Of a stretch of 64,000 nt of DNA, positions 1 to 9,168 are shown piece after piece. Source of the stretch: an uncultured Tateyamaria sp. (GTDB lineage Bacteria > Pseudomonadota > Alphaproteobacteria > Rhodobacterales > Rhodobacteraceae); assembly GCF_947496075.1 (NCBI RefSeq), contig NZ_CANMBJ010000006.1, positions 481,001 through 545,000 on the forward strand, in the 5' to 3' direction. A program made the position numbers and the translations under genes. How positions within the stretch are numbered: position 1 is the stretch's first letter; each line of letters begins with the position of its first letter. The notes below the pieces were generated by a model, which was not told where the DNA came from, made no database searches, and was given only the letters and a program-made list of their open reading frames with translations.

Positions 1-251
1 TGATGCGCCCATCCATGAACGACCGGGATCAATTGCTTTCCATCCACACGTTCGGCCAGTTCAACAGCTGCATGGGCTGGTATGACCGCCAAATGGACGG
101 GCAATTCAGTGGCTTGGGCCAGCGCTGTCAGTTGATCCAGCTCGGTTGTCGGGGCAATGGCATCATCGTCCCGCCACCAGAATGGGACGGGTAATCCGTC
201 GCGACGGCATGCGGCCAGTTCCGCGCGCAGAGGTGTCCAGTCAATGTGCAT
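1..251 (-). CDS. Polysaccharide deacetylase family protein, N-terminal part (cut by window edge)
   Basis: Reading leftward from an ATG at 251, the frame stays open to base 1. It overlaps the end of the upstream glycosyltransferase by 11 bases (ATGCACATTGA). The visible 83 residues begin MHIDWTPLRAEL and contain FWWRDDDA near residue 25, where the NodB-type metal-binding aspartates of this family lie, and end at HGWAH, which resembles the family's conserved histidine motif. The protein would remove acetyl groups from a polysaccharide or be a catalytically altered relative. It is the most distal visible gene of a glycosyltransferase operon, which supports a role in glycan modification. The C-terminal part is outside the window, so activity cannot be judged. 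Confidence 0.75.
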   Translation of the reverse strand, partial: MHIDWTPLRAELAACRRDGLPVPFWWRDDDAIAPTTELDQLTALAQATELPVHLAVIPAHAAVELAERVDGKQLIPVVHGWAH

Positions 252-1377
252 GTGATGCCTCTGCCAATAGGCTACGCACGATGTCTACGCTTGCGCTGGC
301 GCCGTCCATCCCGGTTGTTCGAGGGTTGCGTCGGTCCTGTTGCGTCAACGTGTTGATGGCATTTGCCAAGGTCGGTCCGGACAGGTCGGCCTGTCGCAAC
401 ACGGACACCGCAGGCAAGGTGGTGAGGGCATCTGCGCGCAGCCCTTGTTCGACTTCACCGCCATCGTCAAACGGGACAAACACAGCCCGAACGCCAGTCT
501 GGAGGACATCGAGGGCCGTGTTGTACCCACACATCGACACCGACGCTGTCGCGCCCACAAGCAGGTTGCGAAAGTCGGGGCGTGGACCTTCGACCGTCAC
601 GTTGGCGGGGGCGCGGTTTGCCCAATGCGCGCGGCGAGCATCATCGCCACCAACGAGGAAACGCCACAGACGCGCGGCATCCAGTGTCGCTGCGTCGCAT
701 GCAGCCTCAAAGACTGTGTCTCCAACGGCGCCGCCACCTGCGCTGACAAGGATTTCGTTGTGACGAGGCGCGTTTACATCGGGTGCTTGGGGCGCAACAA
801 AACCAGTGTAGCGCAGTTTGGTCCGCAGCATGTCGGACACGGGCCAGCTTGTGTCCAGTGGCACAACTTCGGGGTCAGAGTGAACCAGAACGGCGTCATA
901 AAAGTGGTTCACAAGCTGGTCGGCAAAAGCGACTTTGGCTGGCTTGGACGGTGGCGCGAGGATGTCGCGAATGGATGACAGGACCAGGGGGCGCGACGGC
1001 AAGCCATCTGCAGTTTCAAGCAAAGCTTGGAACTCAGCCTTCAGTATGCGGCGGCCAAACGGGAACAGTTCGGTGATCAACACGTCGGGCTTCTGTTGCG
1101 CGACGTGATCAACAAGTGCCGACTGTCGCGCGACCAGATATGCGTCGCTGGCGATCTCACCTGTGTCGGTCAGAAGCGTCGAGAAATCAGTGCCGTTCGA
1201 CTGCAAAGGCGGCAATTGCACAAGGGTCAGGCCAGTGCTGTCGAAATGCGGGACGGGTTTACCCCCGCTGATGACTGTCACCGCATCACCCGCCGCGACA
1301 AAGGCCCGGCCAAGGGTGAGTGCACGTGCCAGATGCCCGGTGCCCAGCAAATGCGTGACAACAATCGTGACCTGCAT
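241..1377 (-). CDS. MurG-like GT-B glycosyltransferase (family 28 type C-terminal domain)
   Basis: 378 residues with a two-lobed GT-B pattern. The N-terminal lobe opens with a strand followed by GTGHLARA at residues 12-19, the glycine-rich turn of MurG/UGT-type enzymes. The C-terminal lobe has SMCGYNT at 281-287 and PFDDGGEVEQGLRA at 302-315, the nucleotide-sugar binding end of glycosyltransferase family 28. It probably transfers a sugar from a nucleotide donor at the cytoplasmic face of the membrane; donor and acceptor are unknown. Its start overlaps the phosphatase stop by one base. It resembles the 407-residue protein at 4254-5477 in architecture (both have a GHL.R.R-like loop and a GGYNT/CGYNT motif), so the two may be paralogues acting in one pathway. 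Confidence 0.8.
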   Translation of the reverse strand: MQVTIVVTHLLGTGHLARALTLGRAFVAAGDAVTVISGGKPVPHFDSTGLTLVQLPPLQSNGTDFSTLLTDTGEIASDAYLVARQSALVDHVAQQKPDVLITELFPFGRRILKAEFQALLETADGLPSRPLVLSSIRDILAPPSKPAKVAFADQLVNHFYDAVLVHSDPEVVPLDTSWPVSDMLRTKLRYTGFVAPQAPDVNAPRHNEILVSAGGGAVGDTVFEAACDAATLDAARLWRFLVGGDDARRAHWANRAPANVTVEGPRPDFRNLLVGATASVSMCGYNTALDVLQTGVRAVFVPFDDGGEVEQGLRADALTTLPAVSVLRQADLSGPTLANAINTLTQQDRRNPRTTGMDGASASVDIVRSLLAEASHAH

Positions 1378-1955
1378 CAGCGCGCCTCCAACCGTGGAGT
1401 GTCGGGCATCAGGGTCAGTGCGCCCTTGTCGACTTGGAGGATAAACAAGCGGTTGCGCTTGATCCGAAATGGGGCGGGTCCGTCAAAATCCCAGCCGGTG
1501 GCCATCGCCATCAATACGCGCATCGTGCCGATATGGCAGACGGCCACGGTGTCCCGGGTCAGTGTGTTCAGCCATGGCTGCAAACGTGCCCGCAGACTGT
1601 CCGGGCTTTCACCGCCCGATGGGCAATAGTGCCATCCCCAATCTTCGATATGGCGAAATCCGCTGGTCGCGTCGGCGGACAGCTCTGCGCCATAGCGCCC
1701 TTCCCAGTCGCCCCAGTTCATTTCGATCAAACAAGGTTCGACACGTGGCGCACGCCCTGCCACCAAAGCGGCGGTTTCCGTGGCGCGGGCCAGTGGGCTC
1801 GACACCAGATCGGCGTCCTTGAAATCATCGGGCAGTCGGAACCCGGCCAGGTCGCGGCGTGCCGTTTCATCAAGGGGAATGTCGCTGCGCCCCTGCAAGC
1901 GGCCCTCACGGTTCCATGCGGTGTGTCCGTGACGCAATAAGGCAAGAGTGATCAT
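1377..1955 (-). CDS. Histidine phosphatase family protein (phosphoglycerate mutase-like)
   Basis: 192 residues. The N-terminus carries RHGHT, the catalytic histidine motif of the histidine phosphatase clan. A central EMNWGDWEGR supplies the usual acidic residue, and VCHIGTMR near residue 140 supplies the second catalytic histidine. Such proteins remove phosphate from small molecules or sugars through a phosphohistidine intermediate. The gene overlaps the preceding glycosyltransferase by 4 bases and the next one by 1 base, so it is translated as part of the glycan operon. A sugar phosphate or lipid-linked sugar phosphate is a reasonable substrate guess; a cofactor such as alpha-ribazole phosphate is less likely because no cobalamin genes are nearby. 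Confidence 0.85.
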   Translation of the reverse strand: MITLALLRHGHTAWNREGRLQGRSDIPLDETARRDLAGFRLPDDFKDADLVSSPLARATETAALVAGRAPRVEPCLIEMNWGDWEGRYGAELSADATSGFRHIEDWGWHYCPSGGESPDSLRARLQPWLNTLTRDTVAVCHIGTMRVLMAMATGWDFDGPAPFRIKRNRLFILQVDKGALTLMPDTPRLEAR

Positions 1956-3019
1956 ATCATGCCCTCGATTGCTGTGCGCAGTGTTCCAGCGGCAGCGGGC
2001 AGCAGATGGTGTTGGGCAATTTGAGCGCGGGCCTGAGCGCCCAAGTCTTCGACCAGGGCGCGATTGGTCAGCATATCGGTCAAACGTGCGGCCATGGCAT
2101 GCGGCCCGTCGGCCACGGCAGGCTGCATCCCGGCGACAACGTCGCGCACCCCGGGGCGGTCCTGAGCCACAACGGGCAGACCAGCTGCCTGCGCCTCAAG
2201 ATAGGCGTAGCCAAATGCCTCGTTCACACCTGGCCAGAACAACAGGCATGCTCTTTCATAACAGTCCTGCAGTTCATCCGAGGGCAATGCACCCAGCATG
2301 CGGACCCGCGCTCCGAACGGGGCCAGCAGGTTTGTGACCTCGGCTTCTGCCGGGCCGCTGCCCGCGATGTCCAATTGCCACTCCACCGCAGGATCCAGTA
2401 GCGCCAGCGTGTCAGCAATCAGCTTGTACGACCCCAGCTTGTCCCTAGCGCGCATCATCCCGACACTCAGCATGGCGCCGGAATAGTCCGACTGTCTGGG
2501 CAACTCTGCGCGATCAAGGAACGGACGCAGATGGGTCAGAACCTGACCAGCGGGCGCATCGCGGCGCAGCGTTTCGGCATCACGCGCTGTCACGTAGAAG
2601 ATGGTGTGCGCCTGGTCACTGGCCGCCTCTGCGGCTTCGGCAAAGCGCGCCCACGGCCCGGACAGACGTTTGCGCGCGCGCGTGCTTTCGACCTGTACAT
2701 AGGGAATGCCCAAAGCGCGGGCGACCGGTGGCCCGACCAAATCTGGGGCTTTGTAGTAGTTGTGATAGGTCAGCCAGCATTGCCATGTTCCGGCCGCGGG
2801 CGCAGACAGAATGCGTGCAACTTCCTTCTTTGCCTGCCCGATCAGTTCGGTCTGCAATGCAGTGTCACCCGCGCGGTCATAAATGCGCAAGTCAGATGCG
2901 ACAGTCATGGCCAATCCGGCATGGCCCAGTGCCTTCATTAGCGCACGCGCCATGGTCCGGTCACCGGATGGCACCGGATGATCCGGTGCCTTGAGCGGAG
3001 CGTAGAAAGCGACGGTCAC
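1952..3019 (-). CDS. Glycosyltransferase family 4 protein
   Basis: 355 residues, starting at a GTG (3019) that overlaps the previous stop codon by 4 bases. The N-terminal segment begins TVAFYAPLKAPDHPVPSGDR, which resembles the acceptor-binding loop of GT4 enzymes. The C-terminal half has the retaining GT-B signature in NEAFGYAYLEAQAAGLPVVA, with the paired glutamates of the EX7E motif. It likely adds a sugar with retention of configuration to a growing glycan or lipid-linked acceptor in the cytoplasm. It is one of four glycosyltransferases in the operon. Donor and acceptor cannot be inferred. Confidence 0.85.
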   Translation of the reverse strand: MTVAFYAPLKAPDHPVPSGDRTMARALMKALGHAGLAMTVASDLRIYDRAGDTALQTELIGQAKKEVARILSAPAAGTWQCWLTYHNYYKAPDLVGPPVARALGIPYVQVESTRARKRLSGPWARFAEAAEAASDQAHTIFYVTARDAETLRRDAPAGQVLTHLRPFLDRAELPRQSDYSGAMLSVGMMRARDKLGSYKLIADTLALLDPAVEWQLDIAGSGPAEAEVTNLLAPFGARVRMLGALPSDELQDCYERACLLFWPGVNEAFGYAYLEAQAAGLPVVAQDRPGVRDVVAGMQPAVADGPHAMAARLTDMLTNRALVEDLGAQARAQIAQHHLLPAAAGTLRTAIEGMI

Positions 3020-4257
3020 GCAGCGCCCATGATGGCGCGCAACCGCCGCGCCAGATGTGCAATACCCGGTTGCATGGTGAAATCCGTATGCAGGCGGGTA
3101 TGGGCGGCATCAGCCATAGTCGCGCCCAGTGCGGGGTTGTGTGCGACACGCATCATTGCGTCGGCCAGTGCCGCCGGATCGTCGTCACTCAGGATACCGT
3201 GCACACCATTGTCGATGAACTCGGGTATGGCCGAGACGGCCGTGCTCAGTATTGGCAGTTTCTGACTGGCGGCTTCCATAAGGACATTGGGCAGGCCATC
3301 GCGGTCACCGTCGGCGGCCACCCGGCTGGGCAATACAAACAAATCAGCGGCTTGCATTGCTGCAATGACCTCTGGTTGGTCGCATGCACCGCGCCAGGTG
3401 ATGCGGTCCGAAAGGCCGGATTGCGCGGCTTGGTCCTGCAATGCCTGTTTCAGGGCACCACCTCCGATATGGGTCCAATGCCAATCAACGTCTGGTGGCA
3501 ACAGCGCGACCGCGTCCAGCAGGCGGGTAAACCCTTTTTTCTCGACCAGGCGGCCCACAGACAGCATATGAAACGGATCGGAAAGCTGGCGCACCGGTTG
3601 GTCGGGAGCAGGCGGAAAACGTGACAGGTCCAGACCATGATAGACAAGATCAATCGGCGTATCTGTGGACAGGCCGTTCAAGTGCTCGGCTCCGAATGCA
3701 GTGCAGGTGGCCCCAAAAGCGGCACCCGCCGTTGCAGTATTCAGCTTGTCCCGCAGTTCCCATTCCGGTGAGGTCCAGATGTCCTTGGCATGGGCTGAAA
3801 AAGACCATGGCACACCCCTGAGCATCGCAGTGTAACGTGCGACTGAAGATGGTGTGTGCAGAAAATGGGCATAGAGGGCGGAAGTGCCAGCGGGTAATTC
3901 TCGCGCCATAACGCAAGCTTGTCCAAATCGACGTATGCGGTTTCTGGTTCTGTCGCGCGTGAAATCGCGCAGAAACTGACGCAAAGCTGGCCAAAACGTA
4001 CGACGTCCCATGACTGAAAACAGACCGCGCAATACGCGGACAGGTTCATCGCCCAAGTATTCCGGCAGATAGTGAACCTCGGCTTTGAGCCGATCGTGCA
4101 ACGGGTGGGTTTTCGTGTCCGTCGGATGGCGCAGTGACCAAATGGCAAAATCAATCCCGGCCTCCTCCAACGCCACCAGTTCCTGCGCGATAAAGGTCTC
4201 GGACAGGCGCGGCCAGCCTTTGACGGCTATGGCCAAGCGGGGCGATCTGGATGTCAT
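3016..4257 (-). CDS. Glycosyltransferase family 4 protein (colanic acid type)
   Basis: 413 residues from an ATG at 4257 that forms an ATGA overlap with the upstream stop. A longer reading to 4476 exists but would add 73 low-complexity residues that overlap the previous gene, so it is rejected. The protein opens RLAIAVKGWPRLSETFIAQE, typical of GT4 enzymes related to WcaL or amylovoran/colanic acid transferases. SVGRLVEKKGFTRLL and GLPNVLMEAASQKLPIL mark the C-terminal nucleotide-sugar lobe with the EX7E glutamates. Function: retaining sugar transfer in assembly of an exopolysaccharide or glycolipid. The neighbours are further glycosyltransferases and a deacetylase. Confidence 0.87.
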   Translation of the reverse strand: MTSRSPRLAIAVKGWPRLSETFIAQELVALEEAGIDFAIWSLRHPTDTKTHPLHDRLKAEVHYLPEYLGDEPVRVLRGLFSVMGRRTFWPALRQFLRDFTRDRTRNRIRRFGQACVMARELPAGTSALYAHFLHTPSSVARYTAMLRGVPWSFSAHAKDIWTSPEWELRDKLNTATAGAAFGATCTAFGAEHLNGLSTDTPIDLVYHGLDLSRFPPAPDQPVRQLSDPFHMLSVGRLVEKKGFTRLLDAVALLPPDVDWHWTHIGGGALKQALQDQAAQSGLSDRITWRGACDQPEVIAAMQAADLFVLPSRVAADGDRDGLPNVLMEAASQKLPILSTAVSAIPEFIDNGVHGILSDDDPAALADAMMRVAHNPALGATMADAAHTRLHTDFTMQPGIAHLARRLRAIMGAA

Positions 4258-5477
4258 TCTGCGGCGTCGGTCAACGAATGCTGCATAAGGGCCTGCGCGC
4301 GTGCATTGACCACGTCCAAACCATCCAGAAGGCCATCGGCCCCCGCCTCGGACGGGCGTTTCTGGTGAGGCAGGGCGCGGATGGCCGCAACCATCGCATC
4401 TGTGGTCAGCCCTTCGCGGAACCGATCCAGGTTGCGCACCAGCCCAAGTTCTTCGGCCCGATGGGCGCGGATCCACTGTTCAAGACGTGGTTTCGTACGG
4501 GGTACGATGACGGCGCGTTGATCAAAGGACAGAAGTTCGCAGAACGTGTTGTAGCCGCCCATGCTAATCACGCCTTCGGCCCCTGCAAAGAGCGGTTCGA
4601 TCTTGCTGTCGAACCCGGTTGAGGTGACCCGACCGCCAAGCGCCTCCACGCGCGTTTCGAACCGTTCGCGCACCTCGCCGGACAAGAACGGACCATAGAC
4701 CAGAACCGCGTGGGGATGCAGATCGGGGTCCTGTTCGTATGCCGACAGGACAAGATCAACCATGGCCGCCCCATCGCCACCACCACCGGGTGTGATAAGG
4801 ATATATGGCGTATCTGGCACCTCAGCGGCATCCACGATGCTGCGCCGCAAGTAGCCGGTCCAGACCGTCCTATTGCGGACATCGGGCGACAAAGGCAGAC
4901 CTTGGGTCGGGTCATAGACCGAGCGCACGCCGTAGACCCATACTTCATCATAGAAGGACTCAGTGGCCTCGACGGCGCCCTTGCGGGCCCATTCGGCGGC
5001 CAGCACGTCGGGCTCGTCCAGCACGTCACGCAGACCCAAAACGATGCGGGTCTTGCTGCCTTCACGCAGACGCTTGAGGGTGTCGAGCAGTTCACCCCGA
5101 AAGCCGGTCGGCTCTTTGTCGACGATCAGCAGGTCAGGTTCGTATTGGTCAATGGTTGAATCGATCAATGCAGATCGCAGCGCCGTCGTCGCCTCAATAT
5201 CCATGCCTTCGTTCTGGCTGATATAGTTGCCATCGGCCAGTTTCTTCACACCGGGCAGGCGGACGTGATCCACGGCAGGAGGGAATGTGAAACGTCCGGC
5301 AACAGGGCTGCCAGTGAGAATGATGGCGCTTTCGGCAACACCGGACTCGGTCAGCGCCGATGCAAGCGCACGGCTGCGCCGCAGATGGCCCAAGCCAAAC
5401 GTATCGTGGCTGTACAGCACAACGCGACCCGGACGGGCACCAACCGCAGTTGGCGAAACAGGAGTGGAATGGGTCAT
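4254..5477 (-). CDS. MurG-like GT-B glycosyltransferase, first gene of the glycan operon
   Basis: 407 residues. After a short N-terminal tail the sequence reads RVVLYSHDTFGLGHLRRSRA (residues 18-37), with the GLGHLRRS loop typical of the N-lobe of family 28/UGT-like enzymes. VISMGGYNTFCE near residue 310 and PRTKPRLEQWIRA further on form the nucleotide-sugar pocket. It heads a run of at least six overlapping minus-strand genes, so its promoter should lie in the 273-base gap before mscS. The product probably acts on a cytoplasmic lipid- or protein-linked acceptor. It resembles the 378-residue enzyme three genes downstream. Confidence 0.82.
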   Translation of the reverse strand: MTHSTPVSPTAVGARPGRVVLYSHDTFGLGHLRRSRALASALTESGVAESAIILTGSPVAGRFTFPPAVDHVRLPGVKKLADGNYISQNEGMDIEATTALRSALIDSTIDQYEPDLLIVDKEPTGFRGELLDTLKRLREGSKTRIVLGLRDVLDEPDVLAAEWARKGAVEATESFYDEVWVYGVRSVYDPTQGLPLSPDVRNRTVWTGYLRRSIVDAAEVPDTPYILITPGGGGDGAAMVDLVLSAYEQDPDLHPHAVLVYGPFLSGEVRERFETRVEALGGRVTSTGFDSKIEPLFAGAEGVISMGGYNTFCELLSFDQRAVIVPRTKPRLEQWIRAHRAEELGLVRNLDRFREGLTTDAMVAAIRALPHQKRPSEAGADGLLDGLDVVNARAQALMQHSLTDAAE

Positions 5478-5545
5478 CGTCGTCTTCTTTTCCCCGTCTC
5501 CTCACGGACGTCACCATCCTTGACGCTCAGAGAATCCCTCTGGCG

Positions 5546-5573
5546 CGTATAGCACAGAGTTTGCGTTCCCCAA
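5546..5573 (-). promoter_or_regulatory. Possible sigma-70-like promoter for the glycan operon
   Basis: On the minus strand, TTGGGG (5573-5568) and TATACG (5551-5546) are separated by 16 bases and lie about 70 bases upstream of the first glycosyltransferase start. The -10 box fits reasonably and the -35 box poorly. This is a weak call made mainly because the gap must hold the operon promoter. Confidence 0.3.
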
Positions 5574-5750
5574 GATAGCAACAGCCGGTCTGGATAACAC
5601 CTCTGCCCGCGCTATCGCAAAAATGGAACGCTTTGTAAAATCAGCGCTTACCGGACAGATCGCGGAAGTTCACGTCCTGGTAGACGCAATTGTCATTGCA
5701 CCTGCGGTCGCGTAGCGTCGTTGAAATCTGAAAGTTCTGCGACATCGCAT

Positions 5751-8087
5751 ATGACACACTCCCTTTTCCGCCTCTTGCTGCCCATCCTGATCGGCATGGC
5801 GCTCCTGTTTCCAGCTTTTTCGCATGCCCAAGGTTTGGGCAGTCTGTTGCCCGGCGCTGGCACTGCCGAAACTGCCCCGGGTGACATCACAGATATAATG
5901 GAAAGCGCCGCGCAGAATGGCGTCAACGTTATTGTCATCGACAGCGATGGCCGCGTGATCACCCAGACCGGAACCCCATCCACAGACAGCGATGCGCCCG
6001 GCAGCGGCACCACGCTCATGGCGATTCAGGATGAAGCGGTTGCCTTCCGCACGGCGCTGGTGGACCGGCTTTTGAACCTGCCCGTGGCGTTTAACGAGGT
6101 CGCGTACATCCTGCGCGCAACCAGCCCGGATGGCACGATTTTTGCCTATGTGCAGGCCCTTCTGATCAGCATGGCGCTGTTCGCCGTGGGCATGGTGTTC
6201 GAGGCACAAGTGTTCGGGAAACGCATCGCGAAACGCTTTGTGGTGAACCGCATCCATGACGCGCCGGATGGCTATGTCGAAAAAATGCCCTTCCTCGTGT
6301 TTCGCTTCTTCATGGGGGTGGTTGGCACGCTCGTCTCCATGGCTGTGGCCTATCTGCTTGGCGCCATCATCTTTGGCCCCCTGGAAGATCCGGCCATGCA
6401 GTTCACGGTGACCTTGATCAATATCGGGTACTTCCTTGCCCGTGTTGTGGCCGGGCTGTGGCGGATGATCCTGTCGCCATACCTGCCGCAATATCGCATC
6501 CCGCTGTTCAGCGACGGCGATGCGCGCAAACTGCATCTTTGGCTGTCCGGGGTCGCGGCCTTCGGCTTCTTTGCCATCCTCTTTGGCGTCTGGATCGAGG
6601 AGTTGGGCCTGAACAACGAGGTCTACGTTTTCCTCTTCTCTCTGCTCAGCCTGTTGGTGATGTTCCTGAACACTATATTGGTGATCGCAAACGGTCGCGC
6701 GATCACCGGGGCGATCCTGAACGGCAAGGCACCGTCGGATTCGACATGGGTTCTGCGTACACTCGCACGGGCATGGGCACCGCTGGCCGTATTCTATTTC
6801 CTGTTTGCGTGGGGGGAACAGACCTATCACCTGGTCATTGGCGACCCGCTGGGCGTGCCATTGCTTGCGGCGGCCTGGGGCATCCTGACGACAATCATCG
6901 TGGTCTACGGGGTCATCAATTTCTTTATCGAACGCAGCTTTGCCCGCGCACGCCTTGTCAGAGAGCACAACGTGACAGCAGAGACCGATCTGGACCCCGA
7001 TCCGGCGCTCCCGCCTGTTGTGACGGGTCCTCGGATCAGCACATTCGAAGATCTGGCGCAAAGGATTGCAGGTATCCTCGCTTTTGTCGCCGGCATCTAT
7101 GCCTTCGTCACGATCTGGAGCCCCGAAGCGCCCATGATGGGCGACAGCTGGACCGATCGGCTGCTCGACATCATCGTGATCCTGTTCATTGGCTACATTG
7201 CTTACAACGCATTCCGCATCTGGATCGACAACAAGATCCGGGAAGAACAGGGCGATGTGCAAGAGGTCGAACTGGGGGACGAGGGCGGCGGCTCGTCCGC
7301 CTCGCGTCTGGCTACGCTCCTACCGCTGTTCCGCAACTTTGTCCTGATTGTCATTGTCCTGACCGGTCTGCTGATCATGTTGATGGAGATGGGGGTGAAT
7401 GTCGGCCCGCTCTTTGCCGGTGCCGGTATCGTGGGTGTGGCCGTTGGCTTTGGCTCGCAATCGCTGGTGCGCGACATTTTCTCTGGTGCGTTTTTCCTGT
7501 TCGACGATGCCTTCCGCAAGGGCGAATACATCGACGTGGGTGGGGTCAAGGGGACGGTTGAAAGCATCAGTGTCCGCAGCTTCCAACTGCGCCATCACCT
7601 GGGCGCACTGCACACCATCCCCTTTGGCGAAATTCAAGTGCTGACGAACTATTCCCGTGACTGGGTGATTATGAAGCTGCCTTTGCGCGTGACCTATGAC
7701 ACTGATGTGGAAAAGGTGCGCAAACTGATCAAGAACTTGGGTGTCGCGCTACTGGATGATCCGGTCATCGGCGATAACTTCATCCAACCCCTGAAGTCTC
7801 AGGGTGTGATCGAGATGCAGGACAGCGCCATGATCATCCGCGTCAAGTTCATGACCAAACCGGGGGATCAGTGGCTTGTGCGCAAAAAGGTCTATGAAGA
7901 CATCCGCGCGCTGTTTGAACGCGAGGGTATCAAGTTTGCCCACCGCGAAGTGACGGTGCGACTGGCGGACGGGCAGAAGGCCGATGAACTTGGCGAAGAA
8001 GACCGCAAGGCGATTACCGCTGCTGCGCAGGCGTCTCTGGAAGAAGAGTTGCTTGAGGATGCGGCTGACTTTGCCGACGACCGGTAA
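5751..8087 (+). CDS. Large MscS-family mechanosensitive ion channel
   Basis: 778 residues from the ATG at 5751, followed by a clear signal peptide (hydrophobic stretch ending in AFSHAQG). A TTG 30 bases upstream would place charged residues before the signal and is less likely. A periplasmic segment of about 120 residues is followed by about ten membrane segments. The conserved MscS pore helix and beta domain lie at about residues 545-640 (GPLFAGAGIVGVAVGFGSQS, then DDAFRKGEYIDVGGVKGTV). The protein would open on membrane tension to release solutes during osmotic downshock. The large N-terminal region places it with MscK/MscM-like or YbdG-like channels rather than the minimal MscS. The last 74 bases overlap the convergent acyltransferase gene. 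Confidence 0.92.
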   Translation: MTHSLFRLLLPILIGMALLFPAFSHAQGLGSLLPGAGTAETAPGDITDIMESAAQNGVNVIVIDSDGRVITQTGTPSTDSDAPGSGTTLMAIQDEAVAFRTALVDRLLNLPVAFNEVAYILRATSPDGTIFAYVQALLISMALFAVGMVFEAQVFGKRIAKRFVVNRIHDAPDGYVEKMPFLVFRFFMGVVGTLVSMAVAYLLGAIIFGPLEDPAMQFTVTLINIGYFLARVVAGLWRMILSPYLPQYRIPLFSDGDARKLHLWLSGVAAFGFFAILFGVWIEELGLNNEVYVFLFSLLSLLVMFLNTILVIANGRAITGAILNGKAPSDSTWVLRTLARAWAPLAVFYFLFAWGEQTYHLVIGDPLGVPLLAAAWGILTTIIVVYGVINFFIERSFARARLVREHNVTAETDLDPDPALPPVVTGPRISTFEDLAQRIAGILAFVAGIYAFVTIWSPEAPMMGDSWTDRLLDIIVILFIGYIAYNAFRIWIDNKIREEQGDVQEVELGDEGGGSSASRLATLLPLFRNFVLIVIVLTGLLIMLMEMGVNVGPLFAGAGIVGVAVGFGSQSLVRDIFSGAFFLFDDAFRKGEYIDVGGVKGTVESISVRSFQLRHHLGALHTIPFGEIQVLTNYSRDWVIMKLPLRVTYDTDVEKVRKLIKNLGVALLDDPVIGDNFIQPLKSQGVIEMQDSAMIIRVKFMTKPGDQWLVRKKVYEDIRALFEREGIKFAHREVTVRLADGQKADELGEEDRKAITAAAQASLEEELLEDAADFADDR

Positions 8088-9168
8088 TTTGTGACCGCGC
8101 TGCAATGCCGCGCACCGCGTTGCGGATCGCCCCAATTGGGCGTTCAAAGACCTGCGCAAACACCAGACCGGCGGCAACGGACCCAAAGAACAACAGCGCA
8201 TCGCGCGACACTGTCTCGGCTGGGAATGCGGCGTCGATCAGGTGCAGCACGGGATAGTGCACCACATAGATCGAAAAGCTTGCCCCGGCCCACCAGCGCA
8301 GATGCGGGTGCGCGCCGCGGTAATTCTGTGCCAGACGCGCCATTCCAATGACGTGGAGTGCAGTCATCAAGCCGATCATGCCATTCCAGACGAACTCGTC
8401 CGAGAAGACCAGAATGTAGCGATAGTGCGCGGGTGCAAATGCCTCTGCCGTGGCTTGCGCCAGCATATCCGGGACGTTGAAGGCCTGACACAAGACATAT
8501 GCCAAGGGGCCGCCCCACGCGAGACTGCGCGCAACACCCTCTGTCATCTGTGCCGCACGACCGGATTTGACGTAGTGCCAGACGGCAACGCCCATCAACC
8601 ACGCGGGCATCAGCAGCAGGATGCGCGGGCCAAAGACAACGCCAAGCGCGGCCAGCAACACAAGCCGCCGCGCGCCCGTGCAAAACACCGCGACGCCAAA
8701 CAGCACGTAATACGCCGCCTCATAGCTCAGCGACCACAACGGGCCGTTCGTGCCCAGCCGGACCCGCTCGAACAGGCCCCATTCGTTCGACATAGTGAGA
8801 CCGCGCACCAGCATCTCCCACAGGGGCAGGTGCTGGTAAAAGCTGTTGGGGTAGGCCGACACGTCTATGGGCCGGCCCATCCGGTCCAGCACAAAGGTCA
8901 AAAGGATGGCTGGCAGCAGCACGGACAGCAGCCGTGTCATTCGGTTGAACGCATAGGTGCCAAACGTCTTGTCCCGTTCGGCAGCAAAGGCAATCACCAG
9001 GCCAGAAATGACAAAGAAGACGATGACGGCATCACTGCCGACATTCAACTCGCGGACAAACTCGTAGTCCCCGCGCGTGAAACGCGCATAGGCCACATGG
9101 GAAAACACCACGATCAGGGTGGCGGCCACTCGCAGCGCATCTAACCAAAGGGACAGACCACGTGTCAC
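8014..9168 (-). CDS. Acyltransferase family 3 membrane protein
   Basis: 384 residues from a GTG at 9168 that overlaps the stop of the sterol desaturase gene in a GTGA junction. A reading that begins at 9234 is possible but would overlap the neighbour by 70 bases. The protein starts LWLDALRVAATLIVVFSHVA, the first helix of acyltransferase-3 proteins with its conserved R..A...V..SH pattern, and has about ten hydrophobic helices. Such proteins O-acetylate or O-acylate sugars or lipids at the inner membrane. The 3' end runs 74 bases into mscS on the opposite strand. Coupling to a sterol desaturase-like protein suggests a shared lipid or glycolipid substrate; this is inference. Confidence 0.85.
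   Translation of the reverse strand: MTRGLSLWLDALRVAATLIVVFSHVAYARFTRGDYEFVRELNVGSDAVIVFFVISGLVIAFAAERDKTFGTYAFNRMTRLLSVLLPAILLTFVLDRMGRPIDVSAYPNSFYQHLPLWEMLVRGLTMSNEWGLFERVRLGTNGPLWSLSYEAAYYVLFGVAVFCTGARRLVLLAALGVVFGPRILLLMPAWLMGVAVWHYVKSGRAAQMTEGVARSLAWGGPLAYVLCQAFNVPDMLAQATAEAFAPAHYRYILVFSDEFVWNGMIGLMTALHVIGMARLAQNYRGAHPHLRWWAGASFSIYVVHYPVLHLIDAAFPAETVSRDALLFFGSVAAGLVFAQVFERPIGAIRNAVRGIAARSQITGRRQSQPHPQATLLPETPAQQR

Noticed and set aside
4258-4476. Longer N-terminus for the GT4 gene (start at 4476)
   Set aside because: The extra 73 residues are arginine-, glycine- and proline-rich, overlap the upstream gene and precede a normal GT4 start at an ATGA junction.
5670-7262. 530-residue open frame antisense to mscS
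   Set aside because: Composition is rich in His, Asp, Gln and Arg with no recognisable domain; it mirrors the codon bias of the strong MscS gene on the other strand.
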